Source of the DNA: an uncultured Prevotellaceae bacterium
GTDB lineage: Bacteria > Bacteroidota > Bacteroidia > Bacteroidales > Bacteroidaceae
Direction: 5' to 3'
Length of the DNA stretch: 64,000 nucleotides
Assembly: GCA_902778535.1 (NCBI GenBank)
Contig: CACYYG010000016.1
Span: forward strand, 63,558-127,557
A model generated the notes under the pieces. The model saw nothing but the letters and a program-made list of their open reading frames with translations, was not told where the DNA came from and searched no databases. The translations under genes were made by a program, and so were the position numbers. Below, one piece after another: positions 43,392 through 53,782 of this stretch. How positions within the stretch are numbered: position 1 is the stretch's first letter; the number at the start of each line of letters is the position of its first letter.

Positions 43392-45473
43392 TTAGTACAT
43401 GTCCTCAACATAGAGGGTGTTGTTGTACACATTCTCAGGGCAGAACTCGATGTAGTCGAGGTGGAACTGGTGATGGTCGGCCTCAAGCACACTCTTGAAG
43501 CGCAGCCAGTACTCACCCTGCTTGAACTCCTGCTTGGCGATGATGCGGCGCAGGTCCTTGGGATTGTTTCGGGCATAATTGCCGGAATTGACGCCCACGG
43601 TATAATAGAGCGGTCCGCGCATGTAGCCTAAGTTGCGCATGTTGGCATCGGTCTCCACGCCCTTGTCGTCCAGTTTTGTCCAGTCGCACCAGCCGGTGAT
43701 GACGTCAGGCTCAAGGTTGGCATTGTTGGCCGACACATGGCGCATGTCGAGCGGGATGTCAAGAGCCTTCATAGTGGTCAGCTCAGAGGAGCTGCCAATA
43801 TAGAACTGCAGCATACCGCGCTGCTCGTTACCCTCGGCCGTATAACCGATGCGCAACTCGTAGGTGCCATCCGGCACAGGCGGTAGACGCAGGGCAAAGT
43901 CGTATTTTCCCTTGCAGTTAAACTCGTCGCCCTGATAGTTACTCCATCCGCTGTTCTGTCCTGAGAGGTAGTAGAGGCGGGTGTCGTCGCCATTGTAGAT
44001 GACAAGGTGCTCGAAGAAGCGTGGCGGTATGCGGATGTAGCTACCGCTGAGATCGCCGTCGGTGCCGGTCTTACCACCGTTGAGGGCATTGACTTCGCTG
44101 TCGCTGATACGACGGAAGGAGTTGGACATCATCTCGCCGAAGAAGCTGGCATCGTCAATGCGCAAGCGCTCGTTGAGTGAGCCGTGAGGCACGCTCTCGG
44201 TATATGCGAGCATTCCAAAGATGGGATGTATGTAACCGTTGTAGGATGCAATCTGCGCCTTATTGCCCTGAAGTTCAATGCCTTCGAAGAGCAATGTGTG
44301 CATATCCTTTGTTCCCAGTTCGGCCACCTGATTGGTGAGTGAGGTGTTGGCTTCCCAGCGGTTAAGGTAGAGCTTTCCAGTATTTCTGGTCACCTTCAGC
44401 AAGGTGTAGGGGAGCATCGTTTCGTAGTATTCCACCAGTGTGACCTTGGAAATCTGGTTGTGGTTGTTCACAATCTTGTCGTAGGGCAGCTTGAATTTAA
44501 GAATGTGGTAACGTACAAACATGCTCAGCGTGTTCCACGGGTTCTTGTAGTCCGTGCCTGTGCTCACCTGTATCTGATGGTTGCGGGCATAGTCGTACCA
44601 TCCTGTTCCGGGAATGGCGCAGTTGGCATAAATGTCGTCGGCATATTCTTTAAGATCCTCAATACTGGTAATGCCCTTCTCGGCCAGCACATCGTCGGTC
44701 TCAGCGAAGATGGTATAGCCCAACTCGCATTTTTCTGGCATGTAGAAGCCGTGTGTATCGGAAACGGGATCAAAGTCAGTACGGCTGACTTCAGTTAGCG
44801 AGTCGGCCAGTCCAGTGAGTTTCAGAGCTTGCGAGAAGAGGGAGAAGGATTCCGGGTGATTCTCCATCTCGCCAGCCACAAGTTTATTCGAGCGGCGAAT
44901 GACACAGTCAATCTCGTGCAGCACGCCGTTCTCCAGCTCATTGTCCATACTGGTGATGGAGGAGGCATTGCTGATGAGCACGGCACCCGAGTTCGGGTCA
45001 ATGCTGGTGGTGATGTCACGGCCGAGCAAGGTTTTAATGGTCATGCCGTTACCCAGATTCACGCCTAAGACCTCGGTGTTGAGCAGGTGGAAAAGGGCGA
45101 TGTCCTCGCAAAGTGAGTCGGTAAGACCCTCCAAGCCCGGCTGCGTCATACCGTTGTGGGGAATTTCTATGTTGACTGGGTCGTTGTAAAGACTGTCAAG
45201 ATATTGCTCTACAGCCTCGTTGGTGGGTGCGAAGCAGGTATAGGTGCCGTAGGCAGAAAGGATCTTGTCGTAGCCGATGCGTGATAGGATGTAGTTGAAG
45301 CTGCTGAACTTCTCGCTGCGGTTTAAGAGATAGTCCTCGATAGTCTCACCCGTGAAGGTGTAGAGGTTGGACTCATCAATGTTTTCCTTACAACTAGTGA
45401 ATAGTGAATAGGGAATAGTGAATAGTGCTGCGCACAACATCCACATCGTTGCATTTTTTATCTTGGTAATCAT
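43392..45473 (-). CDS. Fasciclin (FAS1)-domain lipoprotein B
   Basis: 693 residues; signal peptide with lipobox FTSC. First FAS1 unit at about 40-190 (YTCFAPTNEAVEQYL, ENGVLHEIDCVIRR), a second less clear unit at about 200-420, then a C-terminal beta-sandwich (SYIRIPPRFFEHLVIYNG, YELRIGYTAEGNEQRGMLQFYIG) that recalls galactose-binding-like domains seen in Bacteroidetes FAS1 proteins (DUF5108 type). Expected on the cell surface. FAS1 domains mediate adhesion or ligand binding; the ligand here is unknown. Signal codons contain 7-bp units and another tract precedes the ATG. Confidence 0.82.
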   Translation of the reverse strand: MITKIKNATMWMLCAALFTIPYSLFTSCKENIDESNLYTFTGETIEDYLLNRSEKFSSFNYILSRIGYDKILSAYGTYTCFAPTNEAVEQYLDSLYNDPVNIEIPHNGMTQPGLEGLTDSLCEDIALFHLLNTEVLGVNLGNGMTIKTLLGRDITTSIDPNSGAVLISNASSITSMDNELENGVLHEIDCVIRRSNKLVAGEMENHPESFSLFSQALKLTGLADSLTEVSRTDFDPVSDTHGFYMPEKCELGYTIFAETDDVLAEKGITSIEDLKEYADDIYANCAIPGTGWYDYARNHQIQVSTGTDYKNPWNTLSMFVRYHILKFKLPYDKIVNNHNQISKVTLVEYYETMLPYTLLKVTRNTGKLYLNRWEANTSLTNQVAELGTKDMHTLLFEGIELQGNKAQIASYNGYIHPIFGMLAYTESVPHGSLNERLRIDDASFFGEMMSNSFRRISDSEVNALNGGKTGTDGDLSGSYIRIPPRFFEHLVIYNGDDTRLYYLSGQNSGWSNYQGDEFNCKGKYDFALRLPPVPDGTYELRIGYTAEGNEQRGMLQFYIGSSSELTTMKALDIPLDMRHVSANNANLEPDVITGWCDWTKLDDKGVETDANMRNLGYMRGPLYYTVGVNSGNYARNNPKDLRRIIAKQEFKQGEYWLRFKSVLEADHHQFHLDYIEFCPENVYNNTLYVEDMY
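45395..45429. repeat. Heptamer tract in the signal peptide of FAS1 protein B
   Basis: TAGTGAA, TAGTGAA, TAGGGAA, TAGTGAA, TAGTGCT in register (plus strand), encoding LFTIPYSLFTS just before the lipid-modified Cys. Confidence 0.85.
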
Positions 45474-45501
45474 AACTATATGCTATTAACTATTAACTAT
45501 A
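45474..45501. repeat. Heptamer tract immediately upstream of the FAS1 protein B start
   Basis: AACTATA, TGCTATT, AACTATT, AACTATA in perfect register, ending at the base before the ATG. Confidence 0.85.
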
Positions 45502-45503
45502 AA

Positions 45504-47285
45504 CTAATACTTAGAGGTTGTCTTCTCCTGAATGTAGACTGGATTCTGCCTGAGAAGTTTGTTAACCTTGAGCTCGTTCTCTGCTATGGGCCAGTAAAGG
45601 AAGTGCTCCCCCTTCATTTTATAGGATATGGCATCGCCACTGGAGTTGTCATTACCTTTGTATTTGCGAACAATCATGTCCAGCATAGGCTGATAGAGCT
45701 TCGGCCCTTCAGTCATGTCGGCCAGCAGGACGTTGGCATCGACGCCTTCCATGTGGCGATAGCAGAAGCGCAGGAGGTCGAACCAGCGTTTTCCCTCGAA
45801 GCAGAGCTCACGCTCGCGTTCGTTCATCACGAGTAACTCGAAATTAGCCTTTGTCTTGAAATTCTCGAATTTCAGTGTGTCGGTGGCGTTGCGCATCATG
45901 GAGCGCTTGTTCACGGCCTGCACCAGGTCGAAGGCCTGCTTCAGCACCACGGCGTCGCTGTCGTTGGCAGCTGTCTCGACAAGTGCTTCTGCCTTCATCA
46001 GCATCACATCGGTCAGACGGTAGACAATCCAGTTCTGGCCGAACTGCTTGTAATCCCTATTTGTCTCTTTTGATACGCCTTTGGTGGTGGAACTGGTGAA
46101 GGATTCTCTTGTCAAGTCAACCATCTTCCTGATGCTCATTTGCTGCATCTCTTCGTTATTGGCTTCGTAGACGTTGTTCCAGAAACGGTAGTCGTTCTTT
46201 GACCGATAGAATTTTGTTCCCCTGTCAGTGTCAGCGTTGGACTCGTATTCGTTGAAAAGGTTGGAAGCCATGAAGATGCTGTTGTTGCTGTTTTCTCCTG
46301 AGCGGTAGTAGTAGTTCTCCAAGGCGGTGTTGACATTGTCCTCATTGATGTACTGCCATTCCAGGATGCTCTCTCTTGAGTTTCCGCTGGAACCGAATAT
46401 TTCGTACATGGCATCTTCGCCATCAATGAGGTGATAGATGTCTTCATCGTCTTTGGTAGTGGTCATTATTTTGTGCTCCTCATAATACTGGTGCTTTGCA
46501 TTGATCACGGCATTGCAATAGGCGATGGCCTGCTGATAGTCTGAGCTGTTGTGTGTCATAGAAGCTCTCCAAAGATAGATGTCGGCCATGAGGGCATTGA
46601 CGGCATCGCGGGTCATATAACCCTTGTTGCGCCAGTCGTTCTCTCCATAGGCACCGCTGCGCATGATGGAGCGCTGGGCATCCTCCAGATCGTTCAGACA
46701 ATTCTGCAGCACCTCGGCGGGTGTACTTTGCGGCAGAAGTTCTACCTCCGAGTCCACTTCATAGGAATGTGTAGTGTAGGGAACGTCTCGGAAGGCGCGT
46801 ACCAGATAGAAGTAGCACAGCGAGCGCAGAGCCAGCATCTGTGCACGCACCACCTCGTAGTCACCTTGTGTGAACTCAGGGTCTTCTTCCAGCACGTCGG
46901 CTGCGTGGTTGAGCACAATATTGCAGTTGTTGATGACCTTGTAGAAAGCTTCCCATGAATTGTATTTGTTGGTGGGCAGTAGGTTGACGGCTGCGATGTT
47001 GTCCAGTGTGTTGTCATTGACGGAGGAGAATTTCACCAACTCGTCGGAGCGGAAGGCACCCCACATGATGGCGCGCTCTTGAATGTCGTATGCAATCATT
47101 GACTTGTAGCATCCGTCCACCATTGTCTCCACATCGCTCTTCTTCTTCCAGAATTCGGAACCCACGATACGGTCGTTAGGATAAATGGTCAGGAAGTCGG
47201 TGCAGCCCGTGAAGGTCGCTGTTGCTGCGGCGATGCCACAGCCTACGAAACAACCGGTAATGAATTTCTTTATCTTGGTATTCAT
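45504..47285 (-). CDS. SusD/RagB-family lipoprotein (pair 1)
   Basis: Start set at the ATG at 47285 (MNTKIKKFITGCF) as the preceding codons belong to a heptamer tract; 593 residues. Lipobox TGC (residues 26-28), SusD helical core (YKVINNCNIVLNHAADVLEE, RAQMLALRSLCYFYLVRAFRDVPYTT) and C-terminal signature MNERERELCFEGKRWFDLLRF. It follows its SusC partner by 33 bp. Sequence is clearly different from the pair 2 SusD, so the two pairs are not a recent duplication. Confidence 0.95.
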   Translation of the reverse strand: MNTKIKKFITGCFVGCGIAAATATFTGCTDFLTIYPNDRIVGSEFWKKKSDVETMVDGCYKSMIAYDIQERAIMWGAFRSDELVKFSSVNDNTLDNIAAVNLLPTNKYNSWEAFYKVINNCNIVLNHAADVLEEDPEFTQGDYEVVRAQMLALRSLCYFYLVRAFRDVPYTTHSYEVDSEVELLPQSTPAEVLQNCLNDLEDAQRSIMRSGAYGENDWRNKGYMTRDAVNALMADIYLWRASMTHNSSDYQQAIAYCNAVINAKHQYYEEHKIMTTTKDDEDIYHLIDGEDAMYEIFGSSGNSRESILEWQYINEDNVNTALENYYYRSGENSNNSIFMASNLFNEYESNADTDRGTKFYRSKNDYRFWNNVYEANNEEMQQMSIRKMVDLTRESFTSSTTKGVSKETNRDYKQFGQNWIVYRLTDVMLMKAEALVETAANDSDAVVLKQAFDLVQAVNKRSMMRNATDTLKFENFKTKANFELLVMNERERELCFEGKRWFDLLRFCYRHMEGVDANVLLADMTEGPKLYQPMLDMIVRKYKGNDNSSGDAISYKMKGEHFLYWPIAENELKVNKLLRQNPVYIQEKTTSKY

Positions 47286-47320
47286 AATCTTCAATTTTCA
47301 ATCTTCATTTTTCAATCCTT
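47286..47320. repeat. Heptamer tract upstream of SusD1
   Basis: On the mRNA: TGAAAAA, TGAAGAT, TGAAAAT, TGAAGAT, then the start codon. Confidence 0.8.
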
Positions 47321-50300
47321 AGAATCCCACCTCTAAGTTCATGGTGATAGACTTGGAACGAGGTGTCTGGTCGTTGTCCTTGGCGATACCCCAGGCTCCT
47401 GCGCCCTTCTCAGGCTCAATGCCGCTATACTTGCTCCATAGGAAGAGGTTCTGTCCTGAGACGCTCATCTGTAGTCTCCTCAGGCCAAGCTTCTTCAGCA
47501 CGCTGCTCTTGAATTTGTAGCCCAGCTGTATGTAGCTCATGCGTATAAAAGAACCGTCCTCTACATAGCGGTCGCTACCCTGCCAGTTGTATCCCGTGTT
47601 GAACATGGCACGCGGCATAGTAGTCACATCGCCGTTCTTGCGCCACCGCCAGTTCACGGCTGAACTCTGGTTGTTGGCATTGTACATCTTCTCCAGCTCC
47701 ATCTTGGCTGCATTGACAATGCTGACGCCCTGACGATAGTTGAAATTTGTTCTCAGCCACCAGTCATCATACTGGATGTTGAAACCGAAACCTCCCTGCA
47801 GATGCGGGTTGGAATTGCCAAGGTAGACGATGTCAAGCGAGTTAATCTGTCCGTCGTGGTTGACGTCCTCGTAAATGGCATCACCACCTTGGAACTCATA
47901 GGTCCAGTTACCGTCCTTGTAGTTGTATTTCTGGCGGATGGGCAAACCCTTGGTGTCCATCATTACCTTGCCCTGATCGTCTATGGCGATAGGTGCCGTC
48001 TTGCCAGAAGCCAGGAACACATTGTTGATATAGTCGCGCAACTGCTCACCATCCCAGCCGTTACGCTGCTTGAGGTTGATGAGGTATTCGTAGGTGTATT
48101 GGTAGACGCCTTTGTAGCGGTAGCCGTAGATAGAACCCAGCGGATTGCCCTTCTGTATGCGGTTGAGGTAATCTCCCCGGGCGTCGCTGTTCCATTCCGA
48201 GTTAATGCTCTCCAAAACGCTTTCGTCCATGTCGACGATTTCGTTGAAGTTCTGCGAAATGTTGAAGTTGGCGCTGAGCTTGAACTTTCCAATCTTGACA
48301 ACTTGGTTGGCCTGGATGTTCAGTTCCCAACCCTTATTGGTCATCTCGCCTACGTTGGCCGACGATAGCGATGTGAAGCCTGTGTAGGACGGGATGCGGA
48401 CGCCGCCCATGAGCAGGTCTTTGGTGCGCTTGAAGTAGAAGTTGAAATCACCGGTGATGCGGCTGTTAAGGAAGCCGAAGTTTCCACCAATATTATACTG
48501 GGTCGTCTGTTCTCTGTTGAGATTGTCAAGTCGCAGACCTTCCAGATAAGTGATACTATGTTTGTTCAGGGCATCGCCATAAATACCTGTGGCGTTGTAG
48601 CGGGAGTATTGCAGGTATTCCTGGCCAGGAGTACGTCCTACGATACCCCACGAAGCACGGAGGGAGAGCATGGACATCCATTTCTTCGACCAAGCCATGA
48701 ATTTCTCGTCGATGGTGTTCCATCGGAGGGAAACACCAGGTGAATAGCCCCACTTCTTGTTTTTGCCGAACTGGGTGGTGCCGTCAGCACGCAGTGAGAC
48801 GGCAAAACTGTAGAGACCACCTTTATAAGATATGTGTCCGGAATAGGCTGCAGCCATAGAACGACCCTCTCCGTTGCTGGTGCTCATGCTTTCAATGGCA
48901 GTGTCGACAGTGGGTGAAGTCGTTCCGTTGGGTGCATTGCGGTTGGCCACGCTCTGCCTGTTGTTAGTGTTCGTTATCATCTCCCATTGCAGGAGCATGG
49001 TGCTGTACCAGTCCTTGTTGTGGAATTTAGGAGTGAACGTGAGTGTGTGTCGAGTGGTGAAGCCCAGTGAGTTGTAATCGTAGTTGTCCGATCTGTTGTA
49101 ATTGCCATCTGTCCAAGCCTGTGCAGTGAGCGAAGCGGGTGAAATCAGTGAACCGGGCCAATATTTGTCCTCGCTCAGCGAGAAAATGTCGAGATAGACC
49201 ATACCCGTATAGTTGAGCATGGTCTTTTGGTCATCCTTGCCCAGCAGGTAATAGTCGAGCTTGAATTCAGGCGAGATGCGGTAGGTACTCTCGTTTGACC
49301 ATGCTTGGTTGGCAATGGCCACGGGGTTGCCCTGACTGCGCATGGAGCTGAGCTGCAGCGACGAGGTGCCTGCTGCTGAAGATCCTGCATCATTGGAAGT
49401 GCCAGATGGCAGCATGATGTAGTATTCGTCGGTATTGTTGCCCAGTGCGTCCTGACGGTATACCGACATGTTGGGCGACAGCACACGTGCACGTCCCAGG
49501 ATATTGCCGTCGTAGTTACGATGGTTGACGGTGTAGGTCAGAGGGAAGGTGGTGCGGAAAGTAATACGATCGCTGACGAAATAGTCGAGGGCCAGACGGG
49601 TACTGAAGCGGTCCAGCTTCTGCTTGATAATGGTACCGTTCTGGTGGTCATAGCCGGCAGAGACGCGGAAGTTGGCTTTCTCGCCGCCACCGGTGATGGT
49701 GAGGGTGTGATACTGCGTCCAGCTGGTCTGTTGCACTTCTTTAGGCCATTCGGTGTTATTGTTCCAGTTTTCAAACTCGGCCCACGACCGGTTGTAGTTA
49801 ATCTCGTTGATATTTGTGGTCGCTGTGGCGCTCTGAGCGGGGTTGTAGTACATCTCCTTCAGCATCATGGTATAGTCGTCGCCGTTCAGCATGTTGTAGC
49901 CTTTAGGCTGCCAGCTGGCCTGTACGCGCAACGAGTAGTCTACCTTGGCCGCACCGCGTGCACCGCGCTTGGTGCGAATCTGGATGACGCCGTTTGAGCC
50001 ACGGTTACCCCAGATGGCTGTAGCGGCGGCATCCTTCAGAACTTGGATGTCTTCAATATCAGCGGGGTTGACCGAGAGCAGTGCTGCGTAGGTTTCTTCG
50101 TTGGCACTTGTAAAGTCGAAGGATGCGTCAGGGTTTTCGAAAATGTTGCCGTCGACGACGATGAGCGGTTCTGCGTTGCCGTTGATGGTGGTGACACCGC
50201 GCAGGCGCATGGATGTGCCAGCACCGAGGTTACCTGAGTTCGACACGATGTCCAGACCGGCAATCTGTCCCTGCAGGGCCTCGTCGGCGGTAGTAAAGCC

Positions 50301-50738
50301 CAGACCTTCCACTTCACTCATGTTGAACGTCTGCGTGGCCACCGAAACCTCTCGTTCAGGAATGGAGAGTCCGCCCTGACTAAACTTACGCTTGGCAGTG
50401 ACGGTGACGGTCTGTATGACGTTTTCGTCTTGCAGCTTGATATTGAACTTTGTTCTATTGCCGATGGGCAGCAGTACGGTCTTGCTTCCCACGTACGACA
50501 CCTTCAGCTTGTTCTTAGTGTTCTTCACCGTCATGGAGAAGTTGCCGTTCAGGTCGGTCTGCGTGTAGGATACGTTACGGTTGTTGGCATCGACCTCCAC
50601 CACGTTGCAGAGCATCACAGGACCAGATGAGTCGGTGATGATGCCTGAAATACGCGCCTCCTGGGCGGTGCTGAAGGCTGTAAACCCGATGGTAAACATC
50701 AGGCAAAGCAGCAGTCTTTTGCTTATCTTGTTTCTCAT
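47319..50738 (-). CDS. SusC/RagA-family TonB-linked outer-membrane transporter (pair 1)
   Basis: 1139 residues: signal peptide ending STAQ, carboxypeptidase-regulatory-like domain (ISGIITDSSGPVMLCNVVEVD), plug (FTTADEALQGQIAGLDIVSNSG, PLIVVDGNIFENPD, GNRGSNGVIQIRTKRG), barrel with conserved end (SKSITMNLEVGF). TonB-driven import with the SusD1 lipoprotein. Starts 5 bp after the stop of FAS1 protein A, so that gene, the two pairs and the other FAS1 genes form one operon. Confidence 0.95.
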   Translation of the reverse strand: MRNKISKRLLLCLMFTIGFTAFSTAQEARISGIITDSSGPVMLCNVVEVDANNRNVSYTQTDLNGNFSMTVKNTKNKLKVSYVGSKTVLLPIGNRTKFNIKLQDENVIQTVTVTAKRKFSQGGLSIPEREVSVATQTFNMSEVEGLGFTTADEALQGQIAGLDIVSNSGNLGAGTSMRLRGVTTINGNAEPLIVVDGNIFENPDASFDFTSANEETYAALLSVNPADIEDIQVLKDAAATAIWGNRGSNGVIQIRTKRGARGAAKVDYSLRVQASWQPKGYNMLNGDDYTMMLKEMYYNPAQSATATTNINEINYNRSWAEFENWNNNTEWPKEVQQTSWTQYHTLTITGGGEKANFRVSAGYDHQNGTIIKQKLDRFSTRLALDYFVSDRITFRTTFPLTYTVNHRNYDGNILGRARVLSPNMSVYRQDALGNNTDEYYIMLPSGTSNDAGSSAAGTSSLQLSSMRSQGNPVAIANQAWSNESTYRISPEFKLDYYLLGKDDQKTMLNYTGMVYLDIFSLSEDKYWPGSLISPASLTAQAWTDGNYNRSDNYDYNSLGFTTRHTLTFTPKFHNKDWYSTMLLQWEMITNTNNRQSVANRNAPNGTTSPTVDTAIESMSTSNGEGRSMAAAYSGHISYKGGLYSFAVSLRADGTTQFGKNKKWGYSPGVSLRWNTIDEKFMAWSKKWMSMLSLRASWGIVGRTPGQEYLQYSRYNATGIYGDALNKHSITYLEGLRLDNLNREQTTQYNIGGNFGFLNSRITGDFNFYFKRTKDLLMGGVRIPSYTGFTSLSSANVGEMTNKGWELNIQANQVVKIGKFKLSANFNISQNFNEIVDMDESVLESINSEWNSDARGDYLNRIQKGNPLGSIYGYRYKGVYQYTYEYLINLKQRNGWDGEQLRDYINNVFLASGKTAPIAIDDQGKVMMDTKGLPIRQKYNYKDGNWTYEFQGGDAIYEDVNHDGQINSLDIVYLGNSNPHLQGGFGFNIQYDDWWLRTNFNYRQGVSIVNAAKMELEKMYNANNQSSAVNWRWRKNGDVTTMPRAMFNTGYNWQGSDRYVEDGSFIRMSYIQLGYKFKSSVLKKLGLRRLQMSVSGQNLFLWSKYSGIEPEKGAGAWGIAKDNDQTPRSKSITMNLEVGF

Positions 50739-50743
50739 AGCTT

Positions 50744-53700
50744 TCAGTTAGTATAGCGTTTATACAGTCTTTCTTCGAATAGCTGGCGATAGGCCTTGAG
50801 TCTTGCTGCAGCGTTTTCGCCTGTCCAGGCGCCGTCATAGCGCTGTGTGCCTGCATTGGGGCAAAGTGGCGTCGAAATCTGGTGTACTACTGCGAAAGAC
50901 GATGTGGAGAGGGTGCATTTCTGGTTGCGTTGAACCTTCGTGGGATCTGTGTTGAAGACGTAGTCGCGTGCCATTTGGTTGCTCAGAGCCGAAGTGTTGT
51001 TGGCATCAACGGTTATCGTTTGTCCACCGTCGTCGGTCACGAGGATGCGTCCGTTGCCGCCGCTAATGATCAGCTTCTGACGGATACCCAGCGTGTCGGC
51101 GCAGGCTGTGGGATATTCACCGGCTTCTACAACATTGTCAGCAAAGATGGAATTGTCCTGGAAATGGTAGCGAACGAAAGAGTTGATGGCTTCCACCATA
51201 GCAAGTGCTTTATTGCGGTCTTCTTCAAATTCTTTAGCTTCCTCATTGGAGAGAACGCCACTAGCCGACATTTTGTCCCAGGCAGATTCACCAGGACTTC
51301 CGTCGATGCGCTCCTTGTTCTCCAGATATCTCTCCTGGTATATGGCGTCCCACTTTTCGTAGAGCACCTTGATGTCGTCCCATGTAGGTAGTCCGCGCTG
51401 GTAGGCGATGTTCATGGCAGCATCGTCGGGAGCGTAGACGGTATAGTTATATGAGTTGAAATAATTGACATTTTCTGTCAGGCCTTTTTTGCTTGCAAAG
51501 GGATGATAGGACAGACTGACTTTCTTTTTTGTTGTTTCATTTATCTGGATGAACTTGCTGTTGGCAAACTCCATGAGGTCATCCATTTCATCATCGGTGC
51601 ACAAATTGTAGAATTCCCTGAAGCGTGTGCTGTCTTGCAGAACGTTGAGCACTGAGGTGTGGGGAGGCTCAATGATGTGGTCGATGGCGTATGCCTTACC
51701 ATTGGCCTGATTGTAGGTATGTGTGATATTTGAAACGGGTCTCACACCTTCAATCTGTGAGCCGCTGTAGACGTGGTCGCCGTCAAACATGATGGCGCCA
51801 CCATGCTTTGTCTTGTAATATTTGTTGGTGCCCAGCGTCTCTCCTTCGTTCAGCACGATGGTGTGATAGTTCAGGATGTCGATGAAGATTTGGCGGAAAT
51901 CCGCGGCACTCACCGTACCGAGTTCATCAGATGGGGCTGTGCCTATTGTGCGTGTTATGGGGTCGTACTTCCATTTGGAGCAGAACACGTAGGGGCTCTT
52001 GTTCTGATAGTAGAACTTCAAGGCACATGGCTGTGCCGACTTCAGGTAGGCAGGATCAACATAATAGTTGGCGAAGGCATCGTCGGTGGGGATGAAGAAC
52101 GCGAAGTTGGAACTCATAGCCAGCAGATAGGCATAGTAGTTCTGTGACAATGCAAGGGCTTTCTTACCGTTCTTGCCATCGTTCACGGCCTCGTTCATGA
52201 TGCGCATGTTGCTGTTCAACGTGACAGGTGCCGAGACGTTGATGAGCGAGGGTGGGGCAAAGACCTTGTTGAGCATGTAGACGACACCGTTGTTGGCTAT
52301 CTTTACGTCATAGGTGCCGTCTTCAGTCTTGTTCAGCGATTCTAGCGAGAGACCCATAGGGTCGTTGGCCTCGTCCATAACGCGTCCGAACTTTGAGGGC
52401 ACGCTGCTGGCAAAGGAACTCTTCATCAGGTTGTTGATGATTTGCTGAACGTTTAGCAAAGGTATGGAGTCGATGTTCTCGGCCAGGTTCTCCAGGGTGT
52501 TGGGCTTCTTGCCGAAGGCATCGATGAGGTATGTACCCTCGCCGCCGGGCAGGAAATAGTGCTGCAGGGCCTTGTCGGTGGGAACGAACATGGCGGCGAT
52601 ATCCTTCAGCGGGTCTTCGCCGGGATTTCCTGTACTATAGTTGTTCCATCCTGGGTCAAAGATGAGAATCTGGTCAGGTTCATTGCCGTTGGGGTCCATC
52701 ATCTTCTGATTGGTGTTCACGCCTTCCGAGTGCTGGCTCATATAGCGTTTCTGGTAGATCTTCTCGGGATGAGGTATTTTTGAAACGTCGATACCGGCTT
52801 TCTCCTGCTCCTCATACCAGTCGTTGTAGCGCTTGGTGGTGGAAGCGTCCTCGTAAGGTGCGCTGAAGCGGTCGAGCATACGGCTGAAGAGGTCGCTCTC
52901 GCCACTGGTGCGTATCACCTCGGCCATGTTTCCGGGAGGTACAAGTACATCCTGCATCTGGTGGATGTATCCGTTCTTGCAGGTAACATCGGGAGTGATG
53001 ATTTTGTTGCGGAAGATGTAGGCCGAATGTTCCTCCTCATCGTAGGGCGAGCCGGTAATCACCTCAAAGTCACTGTTCTCGCCCTTTGTGGTGATGCTAT
53101 TGGTGGTCATCTGCTCTTCGGTGAAGTGCACCATCATGGGCCTGGTGGCATCCATCACCATGTAGATACCGTTGTCGTAGTATTTCTCCCAGTAACTGTT
53201 GTTCACAGGCATGGCCGCCTGGTTGGGCAGGAAGGTGATGGTGTCGATGACGTCAGCGCCCGTAGTGTGCTTCATTGCCTGCCCTTGCCTTACGGCGGTA
53301 CTTCCGTCGCTGATGTTGGCGAGCATTTCCACCAGAAGGGCATTGTCGAGCATCGAACCGTAAAGCAACTGGCGCTTCATGGCATCGGTGAGGTCTTCAT
53401 AGCGCCTCACGCCCCACTGGTTGTTCTTGTAGAAGCGGTCGAAAGCCTCATCGTTGGCGGGGAATACAGTTTTTGAGCCAGTCTTTCCCAGCGTCTCGGC
53501 ATAGCCAAGGTCGTCGATGAGTCGCAAATAGTTGGTGAATGTGCCTTGCAACACATTTCCTGTGCCGGCCGTCAAGGCCTCAGGGTGCTTCATTGCCTCA
53601 TAGATGCTGTTGCCTAGCCACGACGGGTAGTTGCCTTCGTCGTCAAGGTCGTAATCATCAGTACAGGCAGTAAAGACACCGCACGCAGCAAAGAGACAGA

Positions 53701-53746
53701 GTGCGATGCAGCCCCTGCCTGCTTTTTCCAAAAAGCGGTTTGTCAT
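50744..53746 (-). CDS. Large fasciclin (FAS1)-domain lipoprotein A, first gene of the operon
   Basis: Start set at the ATG at 53746 (MTNRFLEKAGRGCIALCLF); the 26 in-frame codons before it overlap the promoter. 1000 residues with lipobox FTAC. At least four FAS1 units can be read from their F/V-x-P-x-D/N-x-A motifs: FPANDEAFDRFY, FVPTDKALQHYF, FIPTDDAFANYY and VYAPDDAAMNIAY. It is the promoter-proximal gene, so it should be the most abundant product of the operon. Surface binding or adhesion is the family expectation; no enzyme motif is seen. Confidence 0.85.
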   Translation of the reverse strand: MTNRFLEKAGRGCIALCLFAACGVFTACTDDYDLDDEGNYPSWLGNSIYEAMKHPEALTAGTGNVLQGTFTNYLRLIDDLGYAETLGKTGSKTVFPANDEAFDRFYKNNQWGVRRYEDLTDAMKRQLLYGSMLDNALLVEMLANISDGSTAVRQGQAMKHTTGADVIDTITFLPNQAAMPVNNSYWEKYYDNGIYMVMDATRPMMVHFTEEQMTTNSITTKGENSDFEVITGSPYDEEEHSAYIFRNKIITPDVTCKNGYIHQMQDVLVPPGNMAEVIRTSGESDLFSRMLDRFSAPYEDASTTKRYNDWYEEQEKAGIDVSKIPHPEKIYQKRYMSQHSEGVNTNQKMMDPNGNEPDQILIFDPGWNNYSTGNPGEDPLKDIAAMFVPTDKALQHYFLPGGEGTYLIDAFGKKPNTLENLAENIDSIPLLNVQQIINNLMKSSFASSVPSKFGRVMDEANDPMGLSLESLNKTEDGTYDVKIANNGVVYMLNKVFAPPSLINVSAPVTLNSNMRIMNEAVNDGKNGKKALALSQNYYAYLLAMSSNFAFFIPTDDAFANYYVDPAYLKSAQPCALKFYYQNKSPYVFCSKWKYDPITRTIGTAPSDELGTVSAADFRQIFIDILNYHTIVLNEGETLGTNKYYKTKHGGAIMFDGDHVYSGSQIEGVRPVSNITHTYNQANGKAYAIDHIIEPPHTSVLNVLQDSTRFREFYNLCTDDEMDDLMEFANSKFIQINETTKKKVSLSYHPFASKKGLTENVNYFNSYNYTVYAPDDAAMNIAYQRGLPTWDDIKVLYEKWDAIYQERYLENKERIDGSPGESAWDKMSASGVLSNEEAKEFEEDRNKALAMVEAINSFVRYHFQDNSIFADNVVEAGEYPTACADTLGIRQKLIISGGNGRILVTDDGGQTITVDANNTSALSNQMARDYVFNTDPTKVQRNQKCTLSTSSFAVVHQISTPLCPNAGTQRYDGAWTGENAAARLKAYRQLFEERLYKRYTN

Positions 53747-53782
53747 ACTTCTTATTTTAGGTTTTTTATTGTTTCGTGCTTG